Shown here piece after piece: positions 45,262 through 54,625 of a stretch of 64,000 nt of DNA. The DNA comes from Eubacteriales bacterium (GTDB taxonomy: Bacteria; Bacillota; Clostridia; Lachnospirales; Lachnospiraceae). The notes below the pieces were generated by a model, which worked only from the letters and a program-made list of their open reading frames with translations, was not told the origin of the DNA and did no database searches. Made by a program: the position numbers and the translations under genes. The stretch spans positions 1-64,000 of the forward strand of contig JAUNCI010000005.1 of assembly GCA_030526665.1 (NCBI GenBank), written 5' to 3'. The number at the start of each line of letters is the position of its first letter. Position 1 is the stretch's first letter.

Positions 45262-47341
45262 CGAAGGCAATACCATTCCTTTTATTTCACGTTATCGTAA
45301 AGAAGTAACAGGTGCTTTAAATGATGAACAGCTGCGAAATCTGCATGAGCGTCTGACATATCTTCGAAATCTGGAAGAACGAAAAACTGCTGTTTTATCC
45401 AGCATTGAAGAACAGGGAAAATTGACCGAAGAACTGAAAAAACAGATTCTGGAAGCGCAGACACTGGTTGTGGTTGAGGATCTGTACCGCCCATATAAAC
45501 CGAAACGCCGAACCAGAGCAATCATTGCAAAAGAAAAAGGTCTCGAACCACTGGCAAATATTATTATGCTTCAGATGACGAAACAGCCAATTGAAAAAGA
45601 AGCCGAGGCATTCCTTTCTGAAGAAAAAGAGGTACTGACTGTTGCAGATGCAATTGCCGGGGCAAAAGATATTATTGCAGAACATATTTCCGATGAAGCG
45701 GACTATCGTATTTATATTCGAGATTTAACGGTGAAAAACGGAAATGTTTCTTCAACAGCGAAAAATCCGGAAGAGCAGAGTGTATATGAAATGTACTACG
45801 AGTTTGAAGAACCAATCAAAAAACTCGCCGGTCACAGAATTCTCGCATTAAACCGTGGTGAAAAAGAAAAAATCTTAACGGTTAAGGTTAACGCTCCGGA
45901 AGAAGATATTCTTCGTTATTTGAGAAGCCAGGTAATCACAAATAAAAACGAGTACACAACACCAATTCTGGAAGAGGTTATAGACGACAGTTACCATCGT
46001 CTGATCGGGCCGGCCATTGAAAGAGAAATTCGCAGTGACCTGACTGAAAAAGCAGAAGATGGCGCGATTCATGTATTCGGTAAAAACTTAGAACAGCTTC
46101 TTCTGCAGCCACCGATTGCCGGACAGGTTGTCCTGGGATGGGACCCTGCATTCCGTACGGGCTGTAAGTTGGCAGTCGTTGATGCAACGGGAAAAGTACT
46201 TGCAACGACCGTGGTATATCCTACGGCGCCGACCAATGAAACAAAGATTCGTATGGCAAAAGAAACCGTCAAAAAAATGATTGATAAATATGGAATTACT
46301 TTGATTTCTGTAGGTAATGGAACTGCTTCAAGGGAGTCTGAGCAGGTGATCGTTGAACTGTTGAAAGAAATCAATAAACCGGTGCAGTATGTCATTACAA
46401 ACGAAGCCGGTGCATCCGTATATTCAGCAAGTAAACTAGCGACAGAAGAGTTCCCTAATTTTGACGTTGGACAGAGAAGTGCGACTTCCATTGCGAGAAG
46501 AGTACAGGATCCACTGGCGGAGCTGGTAAAAATTGATCCGAAATCCATTGGTGTCGGACAGTATCAGCATGATATGAATCAGAAAAAACTGGGAGAAGCG
46601 TTGACGGGGGTTGTAGAAGATAGCGTTAACAAGGTAGGCGTTGATCTGAATACTGCTTCTGCTTCACTTTTAGGTTATATTTCCGGAATCAGCAAAGTAA
46701 TCGCAAAAAATATCGTTGCTTATCGAGAAGAAAACGGCCGTTTCCTCAGTCGTAGAGACCTTTTGAAGGTGGCAAAACTCGGACCGAAAGCATTTCAGCA
46801 GTGTGCCGGCTTTATGAGAATTGCCGGAGGCAAAAATCCACTGGATGCAACGAGTGTACATCCGGAAAGCTATGACGCGGCAACAAAGCTTCTGGAAAAA
46901 CTTGGTTATCAGACTTCGGATATTACAACAGGCGGTCTTGCCGGTATTTCCAAAAAAGTAAAAGATTATAAGAAACTTTCTGAGGAACTTGAAATTGGTG
47001 AAATGACCTTACGTGATATCGTGAAAGAACTCGAAAAACCGGGTAGAGACCCGCGTGATGAGATGCCAAAACCAATCCTTCGTACCGATGTTCTGGCGAT
47101 GGAAGATTTAAAAGAGGGAATGGTTCTCAAAGGAACCGTGCGTAACGTGATTGACTTCGGTGCATTTGTGGATATCGGAGTGCATCAGGATGGTCTGGTA
47201 CATATTTCTGAAATCTGTGAGCGTTTCATTAAACATCCGCTGGAAGCTGTCAGTGTAGGTGATATCGTAGATGTTCGAGTACTCAGTGTGGACATGAAAA
47301 AGAAAAGAATTGCGTTATCCATGAAAGGTATTGCAAAATAA
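45185..47341 (+). CDS. tex: Tex-family RNA-binding transcription accessory protein
   Basis: A 718-residue Tex protein: N-terminal helical region (IPFISRYRKEVTGALNDEQLR), a YqgF/RNase H-like domain (GWDPAFRTGCKLAVVDATG near 315), a helix-hairpin-helix part (LNTASASLLGYISGISKVIAKNIV), and a C-terminal S1 RNA-binding domain (GMVLKGTVRNVIDFGAFVDIGVHQDGLVHISE). Tex binds RNA and affects transcription of toxin and stress genes in several species. GAGGT precedes the ATG at 45185, which lies inside the DUF975 gene. Confidence 0.95.
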   Translation: MDILQMITNELKVDKWQVEAAVKLIDEGNTIPFISRYRKEVTGALNDEQLRNLHERLTYLRNLEERKTAVLSSIEEQGKLTEELKKQILEAQTLVVVEDLYRPYKPKRRTRAIIAKEKGLEPLANIIMLQMTKQPIEKEAEAFLSEEKEVLTVADAIAGAKDIIAEHISDEADYRIYIRDLTVKNGNVSSTAKNPEEQSVYEMYYEFEEPIKKLAGHRILALNRGEKEKILTVKVNAPEEDILRYLRSQVITNKNEYTTPILEEVIDDSYHRLIGPAIEREIRSDLTEKAEDGAIHVFGKNLEQLLLQPPIAGQVVLGWDPAFRTGCKLAVVDATGKVLATTVVYPTAPTNETKIRMAKETVKKMIDKYGITLISVGNGTASRESEQVIVELLKEINKPVQYVITNEAGASVYSASKLATEEFPNFDVGQRSATSIARRVQDPLAELVKIDPKSIGVGQYQHDMNQKKLGEALTGVVEDSVNKVGVDLNTASASLLGYISGISKVIAKNIVAYREENGRFLSRRDLLKVAKLGPKAFQQCAGFMRIAGGKNPLDATSVHPESYDAATKLLEKLGYQTSDITTGGLAGISKKVKDYKKLSEELEIGEMTLRDIVKELEKPGRDPRDEMPKPILRTDVLAMEDLKEGMVLKGTVRNVIDFGAFVDIGVHQDGLVHISEICERFIKHPLEAVSVGDIVDVRVLSVDMKKKRIALSMKGIAK

Positions 47342-47407
47342 GATTGAAATCATATATAGTTGCATTAAAAGAACTTGACCTGAATTCTGGGAGAAAGGAA
47401 ATGCATT

Positions 47408-48259
47408 ATGAAAAATTACAGAGCGGAACTTACAGGCGTTTTTGGTGACCCGGTAGATGACAATCCTACCTGTGTGATCGAAGAAGCGGCATACGAAGCA
47501 AAAGGATTGAACTATCGTTATCTGACGATCAAAGTATTGCCGGAAGATCTTGAAGCTGCAATCAAAAGTGTACGTGTTTTTGGCATGAAAGGAATCAACC
47601 TGACGATGCCGCACAAAATTCAGGTCATTCCATTTTTGGACGAACTGACAGAAGCAGCTTCTATCATTGGTGCTGTAAATACTGTCATAAATAAAGACGG
47701 AAAACTGATAGGAGAAAATACAGATGGCAAAGGCTTTGTGTCTTCTCTTCAGGATTCCGGTGTTTCACTGAAGGGGCAGATCGTAACTATTCTCGGTGCC
47801 GGCGGTGCTGCCAGAGCGATTGCGGTAGAGTGCGCACTTGCAGGTGCAAAACATATTAATGTTATCAACCGAACAGCATCGAAAGGACAGGAACTGGCAG
47901 AACTTGTAAAAGAGAAAACAAATGCAGAAAGTGCATTTCTTCCCTGGGATGAAGCCGTTCAGATTCCGGAAAATACGCAGATCCTGATTAATGCGACTTC
48001 AATTGGATTGAAACCATATCATGATCAAAAACCGGATATCGATTATCATTCAATCAAAGAAGGTATGGTTGTGTGTGATGTTGTGTTTAATCCGGAAGAT
48101 ACACTGTTCCTTCAGGCTGCTCGTGAAAAAGGTGCACGCACCTTCAGCGGTCTGGGAATGCTTACCGCACAGGGCGCTTTAAACTTTACACTCTGGACAG
48201 GCGAGGAGGCACCTGTAGATCTGATGTTTGAAGCACTGAAAAAAGAGTTTGAAGAGTAA
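47408..48259 (+). CDS. Shikimate dehydrogenase-like protein, atypical substrate motif
   Basis: A 283-residue AroE-family NAD(P)-dependent dehydrogenase. The catalytic lysine region NLTMPHK and aspartate region ENTDGKGF are intact, as is the dinucleotide loop ILGAGGAARAIAVE. The N-terminal substrate motif, normally GxPxxHSxSP with two serines that hold the shikimate carboxylate, reads GDPVDDNPT. The substrate may therefore not be shikimate, or binding is altered. No other shikimate-pathway gene is near. GGAGAAAGG precedes the ATG. Confidence 0.82.
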   Translation: MKNYRAELTGVFGDPVDDNPTCVIEEAAYEAKGLNYRYLTIKVLPEDLEAAIKSVRVFGMKGINLTMPHKIQVIPFLDELTEAASIIGAVNTVINKDGKLIGENTDGKGFVSSLQDSGVSLKGQIVTILGAGGAARAIAVECALAGAKHINVINRTASKGQELAELVKEKTNAESAFLPWDEAVQIPENTQILINATSIGLKPYHDQKPDIDYHSIKEGMVVCDVVFNPEDTLFLQAAREKGARTFSGLGMLTAQGALNFTLWTGEEAPVDLMFEALKKEFEE

Positions 48260-48345
48260 ATGTGCCGATAATACATGAATCATAGGACAGGCAGAACCTG
48301 TTTACCGGTTTTTATGGAATTTGTGCATAATGTCTAATGATACAC

Positions 48346-48374
48346 TTGCATTCTTGTAGAGTATGTAATATAAT
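48346..48374 (+). promoter_or_regulatory. Promoter of the FMN riboswitch-ribU unit
   Basis: TTGCAT (48346-48351) and TATAAT (48369-48374) are 17 bases apart, immediately before the riboswitch. Confidence 0.7.
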
Positions 48375-48386
48375 GCGTATGTAAAC

Positions 48387-48570
48387 AATCTTCGGGGATG
48401 GGTGACTGAGGTTTGCATAAAGTATGAACCAAGGAATTCCCTACCGGCGGTAAAGTCCGCGACCCGCTTCGGCGGCTGATTTGGTGACTTGTTTTGATGA
48501 TCCGAAAATAGGATTTTTCATAATAACAGGAATTCCAAAACCGACAGTAAAGTCTGGATGAGAGAGGAAC
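48387..48570 (+). ncRNA. FMN riboswitch (RFN element)
   Basis: The conserved pieces of the FMN aptamer appear in order: ATCTTCGGGGATGGGTG, then GAATTCCCTACCGGCGGT, AAAGTCCGCGACCCGC, a variable arm, and GGAATTCC...ACCGACAGTAAAGTCTGGATG near the end. A terminator hairpin at 48597-48622 follows. FMN binding should favour that terminator and switch off the riboflavin transporter gene downstream. Together with the leader this accounts for the 485-base gap before ribU. Confidence 0.95.
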
Positions 48571-48596
48571 ATAGCATATATTTGAATGTTCATTTA

Positions 48597-48628
48597 GACC
48601 CTGAATCATTGGATTCGGGGTCTTTTTT
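48597..48628 (+). terminator. Riboswitch-controlled terminator
   Basis: GACCCTGAATC (48597-48607) pairs with GATTCGGGGTC (48612-48622), one T-G pair, around ATTG, followed by six T. It is the expression platform of the FMN riboswitch. Confidence 0.88.
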
Positions 48629-48744
48629 GTATAATAGAATCTTTTATAGGATTCGCAGTTTTATTTTAAGTTATACGAAAAAAAAGAAACGAAACATCAC
48701 TTTCTGCCATGACCGAAGAAATATTGAAAACGGGAGAGAAAAAC

Positions 48745-49329
48745 ATGAAAGACACAAGAAAAATCGCAATGACCGGCATGCTTGCCGCAATCGCAACTGT
48801 ACTGATGTACCTGGAATTTTCCGTTCCGCTCGTACCATCTTTTCTGAAATTTGACTTTTCAGAACTTCCTGCATTGATTGGATCTTTTTCTATGGGACCT
48901 TTGTATGGAGTGCTGATCTGTCTGGTAAAAAATCTTCTGAAACTTCCTTCAACAGGAACCGGCGGGGTTGGTGAACTTGCAAACTTCACACTTGGTGCGA
49001 TCTTTGTTTGCATTGCAGGATTTATTTACAAGAGAAAGAAAAATCGTAAAAACGCATTGATTGGTGCTCTTGTGGGAGGCGTTGCAATGGCAGTACTCAG
49101 TGTTCCGATCAACTATTATATGACATATCCGGTATATACCAAATTTATGCCGATCGAAGCAATTGTAGGAATGTATCAGGCAATCAATCCAAAAGTAAAC
49201 GGACTTTTGAGCTGTCTGATTATGTTTAACGTTCCGTTTACCTTTGTAAAGGCTATGCTTTGTACATTGATCACAATGCTGATCTACAAACGCATTTCAC
49301 CACTGATCAAAGGAAATGCTATACGATAA
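48745..49329 (+). CDS. ribU: Riboflavin transporter, ECF S component RibU
   Basis: A 194-residue membrane protein with six predicted helices. The stretch MTGMLAAIATVLMYLEF followed by LKFDFSELPALIGSFSMGPLYG is the RibU signature. It binds riboflavin and works with the shared ECF energising module (EcfA, EcfA', EcfT), not encoded here. The FMN riboswitch upstream confirms the ligand. GGGAGAG before the ATG at 48745 decides the start; the frame extends to 48709. It should supply flavin for the FMN-dependent reductase and ApbE encoded earlier. Confidence 0.93.
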   Translation: MKDTRKIAMTGMLAAIATVLMYLEFSVPLVPSFLKFDFSELPALIGSFSMGPLYGVLICLVKNLLKLPSTGTGGVGELANFTLGAIFVCIAGFIYKRKKNRKNALIGALVGGVAMAVLSVPINYYMTYPVYTKFMPIEAIVGMYQAINPKVNGLLSCLIMFNVPFTFVKAMLCTLITMLIYKRISPLIKGNAIR

Positions 49330-49373
49330 CTCTCTGTGATGTGCTATAATGCATCTACAGGAGGAAAATGATT

Positions 49374-49982
49374 ATGGGAATTATTCATTCTATCGAAAAA
49401 CAGACAGATAATCGTTTCGTGAATTTATATCATGTAAAAGCGACGAGCGTCCATAATACTCCGGTGAATTATTTTGTTGCATCCAGAGCAAAATGTGTTG
49501 AGCAGATGAAAATCAAAACACATAAAAATAAACCGGATGGTGTGATTATCTATGCGGTAACCGGAGAAAAGAAAGACAAGGTCGTTCTGATTCGGCAGTA
49601 CCGTTATACCATTGGAGATTATGTATATGAATTTCCGGCAGGGCTGGTTGAAGATAATGAAAATTACAAAGAAGGCGCAGTTCGAGAGATGCTGGAGGAA
49701 ACGGGACTTGTTCTGGAGCCAATCGATCCTGCACCGGAATATGAAAAACCATTTTTTACAACGGTTGGCTTAACAGATGAATCCTGTGCGGCCGTGTACG
49801 GCTATGCGTATGGAGAAATCAATAAAGACGGACAGGAAGATTCAGAGGAAATTGAAGTTGTACTTGCCGATAAAACGGAAGTACGAAGAATTCTTCGGGA
49901 AGAAAATGTCGCGATAATGTGTGCATATATGCTTATGCACTTTTTGAAAGATGAATCACCATTTTCATTTTTAGAAGAATAG
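49374..49982 (+). CDS. NUDIX hydrolase, ADP-ribose pyrophosphatase-like
   Basis: A 202-residue NUDIX enzyme. The NUDIX box starts at GLVEDNENYKEGAVREMLEE, followed by TGL, with all metal-binding glutamates. The preceding QYRYTIGDYVYEFPAG is typical of the ADP-ribose/nucleoside-diphosphate-sugar pyrophosphatase group. AGGAGG lies nine bases before the ATG at 49374, against only three before the ATG at 49368. Substrate is inferred from the group only. Confidence 0.87.
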   Translation: MGIIHSIEKQTDNRFVNLYHVKATSVHNTPVNYFVASRAKCVEQMKIKTHKNKPDGVIIYAVTGEKKDKVVLIRQYRYTIGDYVYEFPAGLVEDNENYKEGAVREMLEETGLVLEPIDPAPEYEKPFFTTVGLTDESCAAVYGYAYGEINKDGQEDSEEIEVVLADKTEVRRILREENVAIMCAYMLMHFLKDESPFSFLEE

Positions 49983-49991
49983 AAAAATATT

Positions 49992-50031
49992 ACGGCTATG
50001 AAATCAAAATAACAGATTTCATAGCCGTTTG
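49992..50031 (+). terminator. Terminator after the NUDIX gene
   Basis: ACGGCTATGAAATC (49992-50005) pairs perfectly with GATTTCATAGCCGT (50015-50028) around nine bases, followed by a short T-rich run. Confidence 0.8.
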
Positions 50032-50158
50032 TTATATACTATGTGATACAGCTGTTCCTGCAAGGAGCAGAATATGATTCCCATACGTCCGATTGCCTCG
50101 ATAAATGGTTTGTGATATGATTGATTTACATAACTATAAATAAAAATGAAACGAGAGT

Positions 50159-52099
50159 ATGAAAATGAAGCAGTTATATACGAGATGGGGAAAACAATTA
50201 AATCATGAGCGGGTATTACAGGAGTATCCTCGTCCGTCTATGACCAGAAAAAGTTATATTAATTTAAACGGATATTGGGATTATTGCTTTACGGACGCGG
50301 ACGAGGAAATGATTCCACAGCAATATGAAGGAAAAATTCTGGTACCATTTTCGCCGGAGGCTTTGCTGTCCGGTGTCAATATTCAGCTGGATCCGGAGGG
50401 ATCGCTCTGGTATCATCGCACTTTGCAGGTGGAACAGGAAGCATTGGCAAAAGGCGGACATTTGCTGCTGCATTTTGGTGCAGTAGATCAGCGCTGTCAG
50501 ATTTTTGTGAATCGGCAGCTGGTTGGCCGGCATGAAGGTGGATATCTTCCGTTTACGATTGACATCACAGATCGTGTTCTGGAAGCCCAAAGTGATACTT
50601 CTTTTTATGCCAGAGGAAAACAGAAACTTAAACGGGGCGGTATGTATTATCTGGCACAAAGTGGAATCTGGCAAAGTGTCTGGATGGAATATGTTCCGTT
50701 AAATTATATTCGAAAAGCAGAAGCGGAAGCGGTTTTGGAGGAAAAGAAGGTTCGCTTTATCATATCTTCCGATTATGATACACCTGTTACAATTCGTCTG
50801 CGTAAGCCGGAAATCTATGCGGAAGAGCGGCAGGACGAAAAGAATAAATCCTTGGATAATCAAAAAATGATTACGGATCGGGAGAAACAAAAATTAACAA
50901 AACAGTCAGGTACTCTCACGCATTCTGCAGGAAACAGAATAGCAAGACTTTATGTTTATGATGAAGAATCCGGAAAATGGATTCCGGATCCCAAATATAC
51001 CGTGAGAGAAAGCAAAACACTGGCAACTGTTCGTGGAATGACCAATTCTCCTATTGAAGTAACGTTGGAAGATATTAAGCTCTGGAATTGTGAGGAACCG
51101 TATTTATATTATTTTGACGTAAAAACGGAAAACGATAAGGTGAGCAGCTATTTTGCATTTCGCTCATTTACGATTGAAAAAGATGAAAAAAATATTCCGA
51201 GAATCTGTTTGAACCATCAGCCGATATTTCTAAACGGTGTTCTGGATCAGGGATACTGGTCGGATGGATTGATGACAGCGCCATCGGAGGAAGCTTTGCT
51301 CTATGATATTAAAATTGCGAAGCAGATGGGCTTTAATATGATTCGAAAGCATGTCAAGGTAGAATGTGAACGATTTTATTATCATTGTGACAGACTGGGA
51401 ATGATCGTATGGCAGGATATGGTAAATGGAGGCGATTCCTACAAGGACTGGTATGTAACATATCTTGCAACTGTGTTTGCTGCATTTAATAAAAAAGCGG
51501 GAGATCATCATCAGAGATTATTATCCCGTAAAAATCATACCGGAAGACAGATTTTCATTCGTGAAATGCGGCAGACGGTTGAGCACTTGAAAAAATATCC
51601 CTGCATTGCGGCATGGGTGATTTTTAATGAGGGATGGGGACAGTTTGAAACAGAAAAACTGACTGCCATGGTGCGGCAGCAGGACCCCACACGTCTGATT
51701 GATTCGGCAAGTGGCTGGTATGATGTCGGCTGCGGTGATTTTAATAGTTTTCATAATTACTTTTTCAAAATGAAAATCCCGACTGATAAGAGATATCAGC
51801 GAAAAACCAAGATAAAAGAAAGTCGTGCTGCGGTATTATCGGAATACGGTGGATATAAGCTGGGAATTCCGGAACATACTGCAACGGAAAAATCATATGG
51901 TTATGGAAAATGCAAATCAGTACAGGAACTGAAAGCACGTTTTCAGAAACGTATGCAGGAAGTACAGAAGCTGATTCCCCAGGGATTATGTGCAAGTGTA
52001 TATACACAAATCTCGGATATTGAAGATGAAGTAAATGGTATTTTAACGTTTGACAGAGAGATAATGAAATTCTCAGAGCAGGAGGAGAAACATGAATGA
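50159..52099 (+). CDS. Glycoside hydrolase family 2 (beta-galactosidase/glucuronidase-like)
   Basis: A 646-residue intracellular GH2 enzyme without signal peptide. N-terminal jelly-roll domain (LNGYWDYCFTDADEE, FGAVDQRCQIFVNRQLVGRH), an immunoglobulin-like middle, and a TIM barrel from about residue 345. The acid/base glutamate is in AAWVIFNEGWGQ near residue 490 and the nucleophile glutamate probably in VLSEYGGY near 563. A charged insert rich in Lys/Gln/Glu lies near residues 220-260 in the Ig-like region. Sugar specificity is not predictable. It may belong to an operon with cdd, whose start overlaps its end by eight bases. Confidence 0.87.
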   Translation: MKMKQLYTRWGKQLNHERVLQEYPRPSMTRKSYINLNGYWDYCFTDADEEMIPQQYEGKILVPFSPEALLSGVNIQLDPEGSLWYHRTLQVEQEALAKGGHLLLHFGAVDQRCQIFVNRQLVGRHEGGYLPFTIDITDRVLEAQSDTSFYARGKQKLKRGGMYYLAQSGIWQSVWMEYVPLNYIRKAEAEAVLEEKKVRFIISSDYDTPVTIRLRKPEIYAEERQDEKNKSLDNQKMITDREKQKLTKQSGTLTHSAGNRIARLYVYDEESGKWIPDPKYTVRESKTLATVRGMTNSPIEVTLEDIKLWNCEEPYLYYFDVKTENDKVSSYFAFRSFTIEKDEKNIPRICLNHQPIFLNGVLDQGYWSDGLMTAPSEEALLYDIKIAKQMGFNMIRKHVKVECERFYYHCDRLGMIVWQDMVNGGDSYKDWYVTYLATVFAAFNKKAGDHHQRLLSRKNHTGRQIFIREMRQTVEHLKKYPCIAAWVIFNEGWGQFETEKLTAMVRQQDPTRLIDSASGWYDVGCGDFNSFHNYFFKMKIPTDKRYQRKTKIKESRAAVLSEYGGYKLGIPEHTATEKSYGYGKCKSVQELKARFQKRMQEVQKLIPQGLCASVYTQISDIEDEVNGILTFDREIMKFSEQEEKHE

Positions 52100-52505
52100 G
52101 AAAAAATTGATAGAAAAGGCTTTCGAGGCAATGGAATATGCCTATGTTCCATATTCGCATTTTCGTGTGGGTGCTTGTGTTTTAACATCCGATGGAAATT
52201 ATCTTCCGGGTGCAAACATTGAAAATGCTGCATATGGATCTACAATGTGCGCCGAGAGAAATGCCGTGTTCGGTGCCTATTGCAGAGGCTATAGAAAAAA
52301 CGAAATACAGGCATTGGCAATCGTATGCGAAGGAAAAAGACCGGCTGCACCATGTGGATCGTGCAGGCAGGTGCTGTCGGAACTGCTTGATCCGAAAACA
52401 CCGATCTATTTATCAAATGGAGAAATTACGATTGAAAAAACGATTGCCGAACTTCTTCCTATGAGTTTTGGTGAAGAAGATCTGAAAGAAGAACAGGGAG
52501 ACTGA
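52092..52505 (+). CDS. cdd: Cytidine deaminase
   Basis: A 137-residue zinc enzyme that deaminates cytidine and deoxycytidine in pyrimidine salvage. YVPYSHFRVGACV opens the domain. The zinc ligands and catalytic glutamate are in TMCAERNAVFGA (Cys, Glu) and APCGSCRQVLSE (two Cys). Length is typical of the short homotetrameric form. AGCAGGAGG precedes the ATG, which overlaps the GH2 stop. Confidence 0.95.
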   Translation: MNEKKLIEKAFEAMEYAYVPYSHFRVGACVLTSDGNYLPGANIENAAYGSTMCAERNAVFGAYCRGYRKNEIQALAIVCEGKRPAAPCGSCRQVLSELLDPKTPIYLSNGEITIEKTIAELLPMSFGEEDLKEEQGD

Positions 52506-52507
52506 TT

Positions 52508-53068
52508 ATGAACATATGTGTATTTGGCGCATCCAGTTCCGACATTGATACAGAGTATATTTTGCAGGCGGAAATTCTGGGACGGAAAATGGCACAGCAG
52601 GGACATACACTGGTATTTGGCGGAGGAGCCACCGGACTGATGGGAGCCGTCGCCGACGGTATCAAAAAAGAAAAAGGAAAATTGATTGGTGTTTCACCTG
52701 AATTTTTTAATAAACCGGGTATTCTGGATCAGGAATGCACGGAGTTTATCTGGACGAAAACAATGCGAGAAAGAAAGCAGATTATGGAGGAGCGTTCAGA
52801 TGCAATTGTAGTACTTCCGGGCGGAATCGGGACATACGAAGAATTCATGGAGATGCTGACACTGAAACAGCTTGGACAAACCAGAAAACCAATCATACTT
52901 TATAATATCTGCGGATATTATGATATTATGGAACAGCTTTTGAAGCATACAGCCCAAAAAGGATTCATGGATGCGGAATGCCTGAAATTATGCAGAGTTT
53001 CTTCTGATCCGGACGAGGTTTTGGAACTTATTAAATTGAATGAGGATTTTAATCTTATTAAATGGTAA
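52508..53068 (+). CDS. LOG-family protein (cytokinin riboside phosphoribohydrolase-like)
   Basis: A 186-residue Rossmann-fold protein of the LOG/TIGR00730 group. The two signature elements are present: GGGATGLMGAVADG near residue 40 and LPGGIGTYEEFMEM near residue 100, with the MRERKQIM arginine between. Family members cleave nucleoside 5'-monophosphates to base plus ribose phosphate. It starts two bases after cdd, consistent with a nucleotide-salvage pair. Confidence 0.9.
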   Translation: MNICVFGASSSDIDTEYILQAEILGRKMAQQGHTLVFGGGATGLMGAVADGIKKEKGKLIGVSPEFFNKPGILDQECTEFIWTKTMRERKQIMEERSDAIVVLPGGIGTYEEFMEMLTLKQLGQTRKPIILYNICGYYDIMEQLLKHTAQKGFMDAECLKLCRVSSDPDEVLELIKLNEDFNLIKW

Positions 53069-53084
53069 AGCTAAGGGGAGATAA

Positions 53085-54512
53085 ATGAATAAGAAAAAAA
53101 AGAAAAATAAAGTACTGCGAGTGACTTTGTTTATGATTGTTATTCTCATAATAGCCGGAATCAGCGGTTTTTTGTTTTATAACAAAGCAAATCGTGATAT
53201 CTTTGCAAAAAATACCAACATTAACGGCTACAACATGGGCGGAAAGACAATCGATACGGCTTTCGATGTGTTGAATTCGGAGTTCGCTCAAACCAGGCTG
53301 ATCATAACTGAAAATGAACAAACGATCTTTAACGCACCGCTTTGTGAATTGGGATTTTCACTTGACCGGGACGGAGCTGTTACACAGATGCAGGCAATTC
53401 TGAAAGAAAAAGAGGAGCATCCGTTCTCTTCCATCGTGGATGAGAAAGTTTATAATATAGATGTAGCTGTGAATTTAGACGAAGAATTGTTCGGAAGAGC
53501 CGTTGTACAGAATGCAGTAATTGTTGAGCGAGTTCCATGCGAAAATGCGTATGTGACATACGATGAAACAGGAGCGCATGTTACACCTGAGGTTTACGGT
53601 ACAACCTTCCGAAATGAGAAATTGCAGCCATTGGTCAAAGAAAAAGCACTTGATGTGCTTAAGGACTCCATTACAACAAATGTTGAAGTTGCACTTCCGT
53701 CCGACATATATGACCTTCCGGAAATTTGCAGCGATGATCCTTCCATTATTGAAAAAGTGAATCAATACAATAAGCTGATGAATATGACGATTACCTATCA
53801 GTTCGGGACACAGACAGAAGTTCTTGACTGGTCAAAAATCAAAGATATGACATTTATGGAAAATGACCAGGTGAAGCTGAACGATGCGGCCATTTCAGAA
53901 TATTTGACTTATACACTCGAGGCGAATTATAATACGATTTATTATGAACGCACGATTCAGACCTCTTATGGAACATCGGTGACACTTCCGAGCAATGACT
54001 ATGGATATCAGATCGATCATAATGCGGAACTTGCATTGTTAAAAGAAAATCTATATGCATTGGAGAGTGTAGCCAGAGAACCGGTGTATGCGATCAAAGG
54101 CTATCAGAGAAATGGAAGAGATGATTTGTGCGGCACTTATGTGGAAGTCAATTTATCTGCACAGCATCTGTGGTTTTATATTAATGGAGGGCTGGTTGTA
54201 GAGAGTGACTTCGTATCAGGTCTCCCGACTGCGGAACGAGAAACCGTACAGGGGGCTTTCCCGATGCCATATAAGGAAAGTCCGTCACATCTGGTTGGTG
54301 CAGGTGTATCCGGAAACTGGGATGTAACCGTACAGTACTGGATGCCATTCTGCAATGGTCAGGGACTTCATGATGCATCGTGGAGAAGCAGTTTTGGCGG
54401 AACTATTTATCAGTCCAACGGAAGTCACGGCTGTGTAAATCTTCCAACAAATGTTGCTGCGGTAATATATGAGAATATTCAGCCCGGTATGCCGATTATC
54501 CTGTATAAATAA
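53085..54512 (+). CDS. L,D-transpeptidase (YkuD domain), second paralogue
   Basis: A 475-residue membrane-anchored paralogue of the enzyme at 6391-7788. A very basic N-terminus (MNKKKKKNK) and one membrane helix (residues ~10-30) are followed by two peptidoglycan-binding-type regions. The YkuD domain has GLHDASWRSSFGG and SHGCVNLP, with the catalytic cysteine near residue 450. The two proteins share layout and many motifs (TSYG at the linker, REPVYAIKGY and STYVEV/GTYVEV), so they are old duplicates rather than recent copies. It forms 3-3 peptidoglycan cross-links. Confidence 0.9.
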   Translation: MNKKKKKNKVLRVTLFMIVILIIAGISGFLFYNKANRDIFAKNTNINGYNMGGKTIDTAFDVLNSEFAQTRLIITENEQTIFNAPLCELGFSLDRDGAVTQMQAILKEKEEHPFSSIVDEKVYNIDVAVNLDEELFGRAVVQNAVIVERVPCENAYVTYDETGAHVTPEVYGTTFRNEKLQPLVKEKALDVLKDSITTNVEVALPSDIYDLPEICSDDPSIIEKVNQYNKLMNMTITYQFGTQTEVLDWSKIKDMTFMENDQVKLNDAAISEYLTYTLEANYNTIYYERTIQTSYGTSVTLPSNDYGYQIDHNAELALLKENLYALESVAREPVYAIKGYQRNGRDDLCGTYVEVNLSAQHLWFYINGGLVVESDFVSGLPTAERETVQGAFPMPYKESPSHLVGAGVSGNWDVTVQYWMPFCNGQGLHDASWRSSFGGTIYQSNGSHGCVNLPTNVAAVIYENIQPGMPIILYK

Positions 54513-54518
54513 AACGGC

Positions 54519-54551
54519 GGTATACTACAAAAAAGAGTATTGTAATATACC
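54519..54551 (+). terminator. Hairpin after the second L,D-transpeptidase gene
   Basis: GGTATA-C-TACA (54519-54529) pairs with TGTA-A-TATACC (54541-54551) with one mismatch around an 11-base loop; TTGTTG follows. Possible weak terminator. Confidence 0.45.
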
Positions 54552-54625
54552 TTGTTGAAAATGTTATGACAAATGGAAGAATGATAGTATAGTGAAAACG
54601 GATACGAGAATAACAGGAGGAAAGT

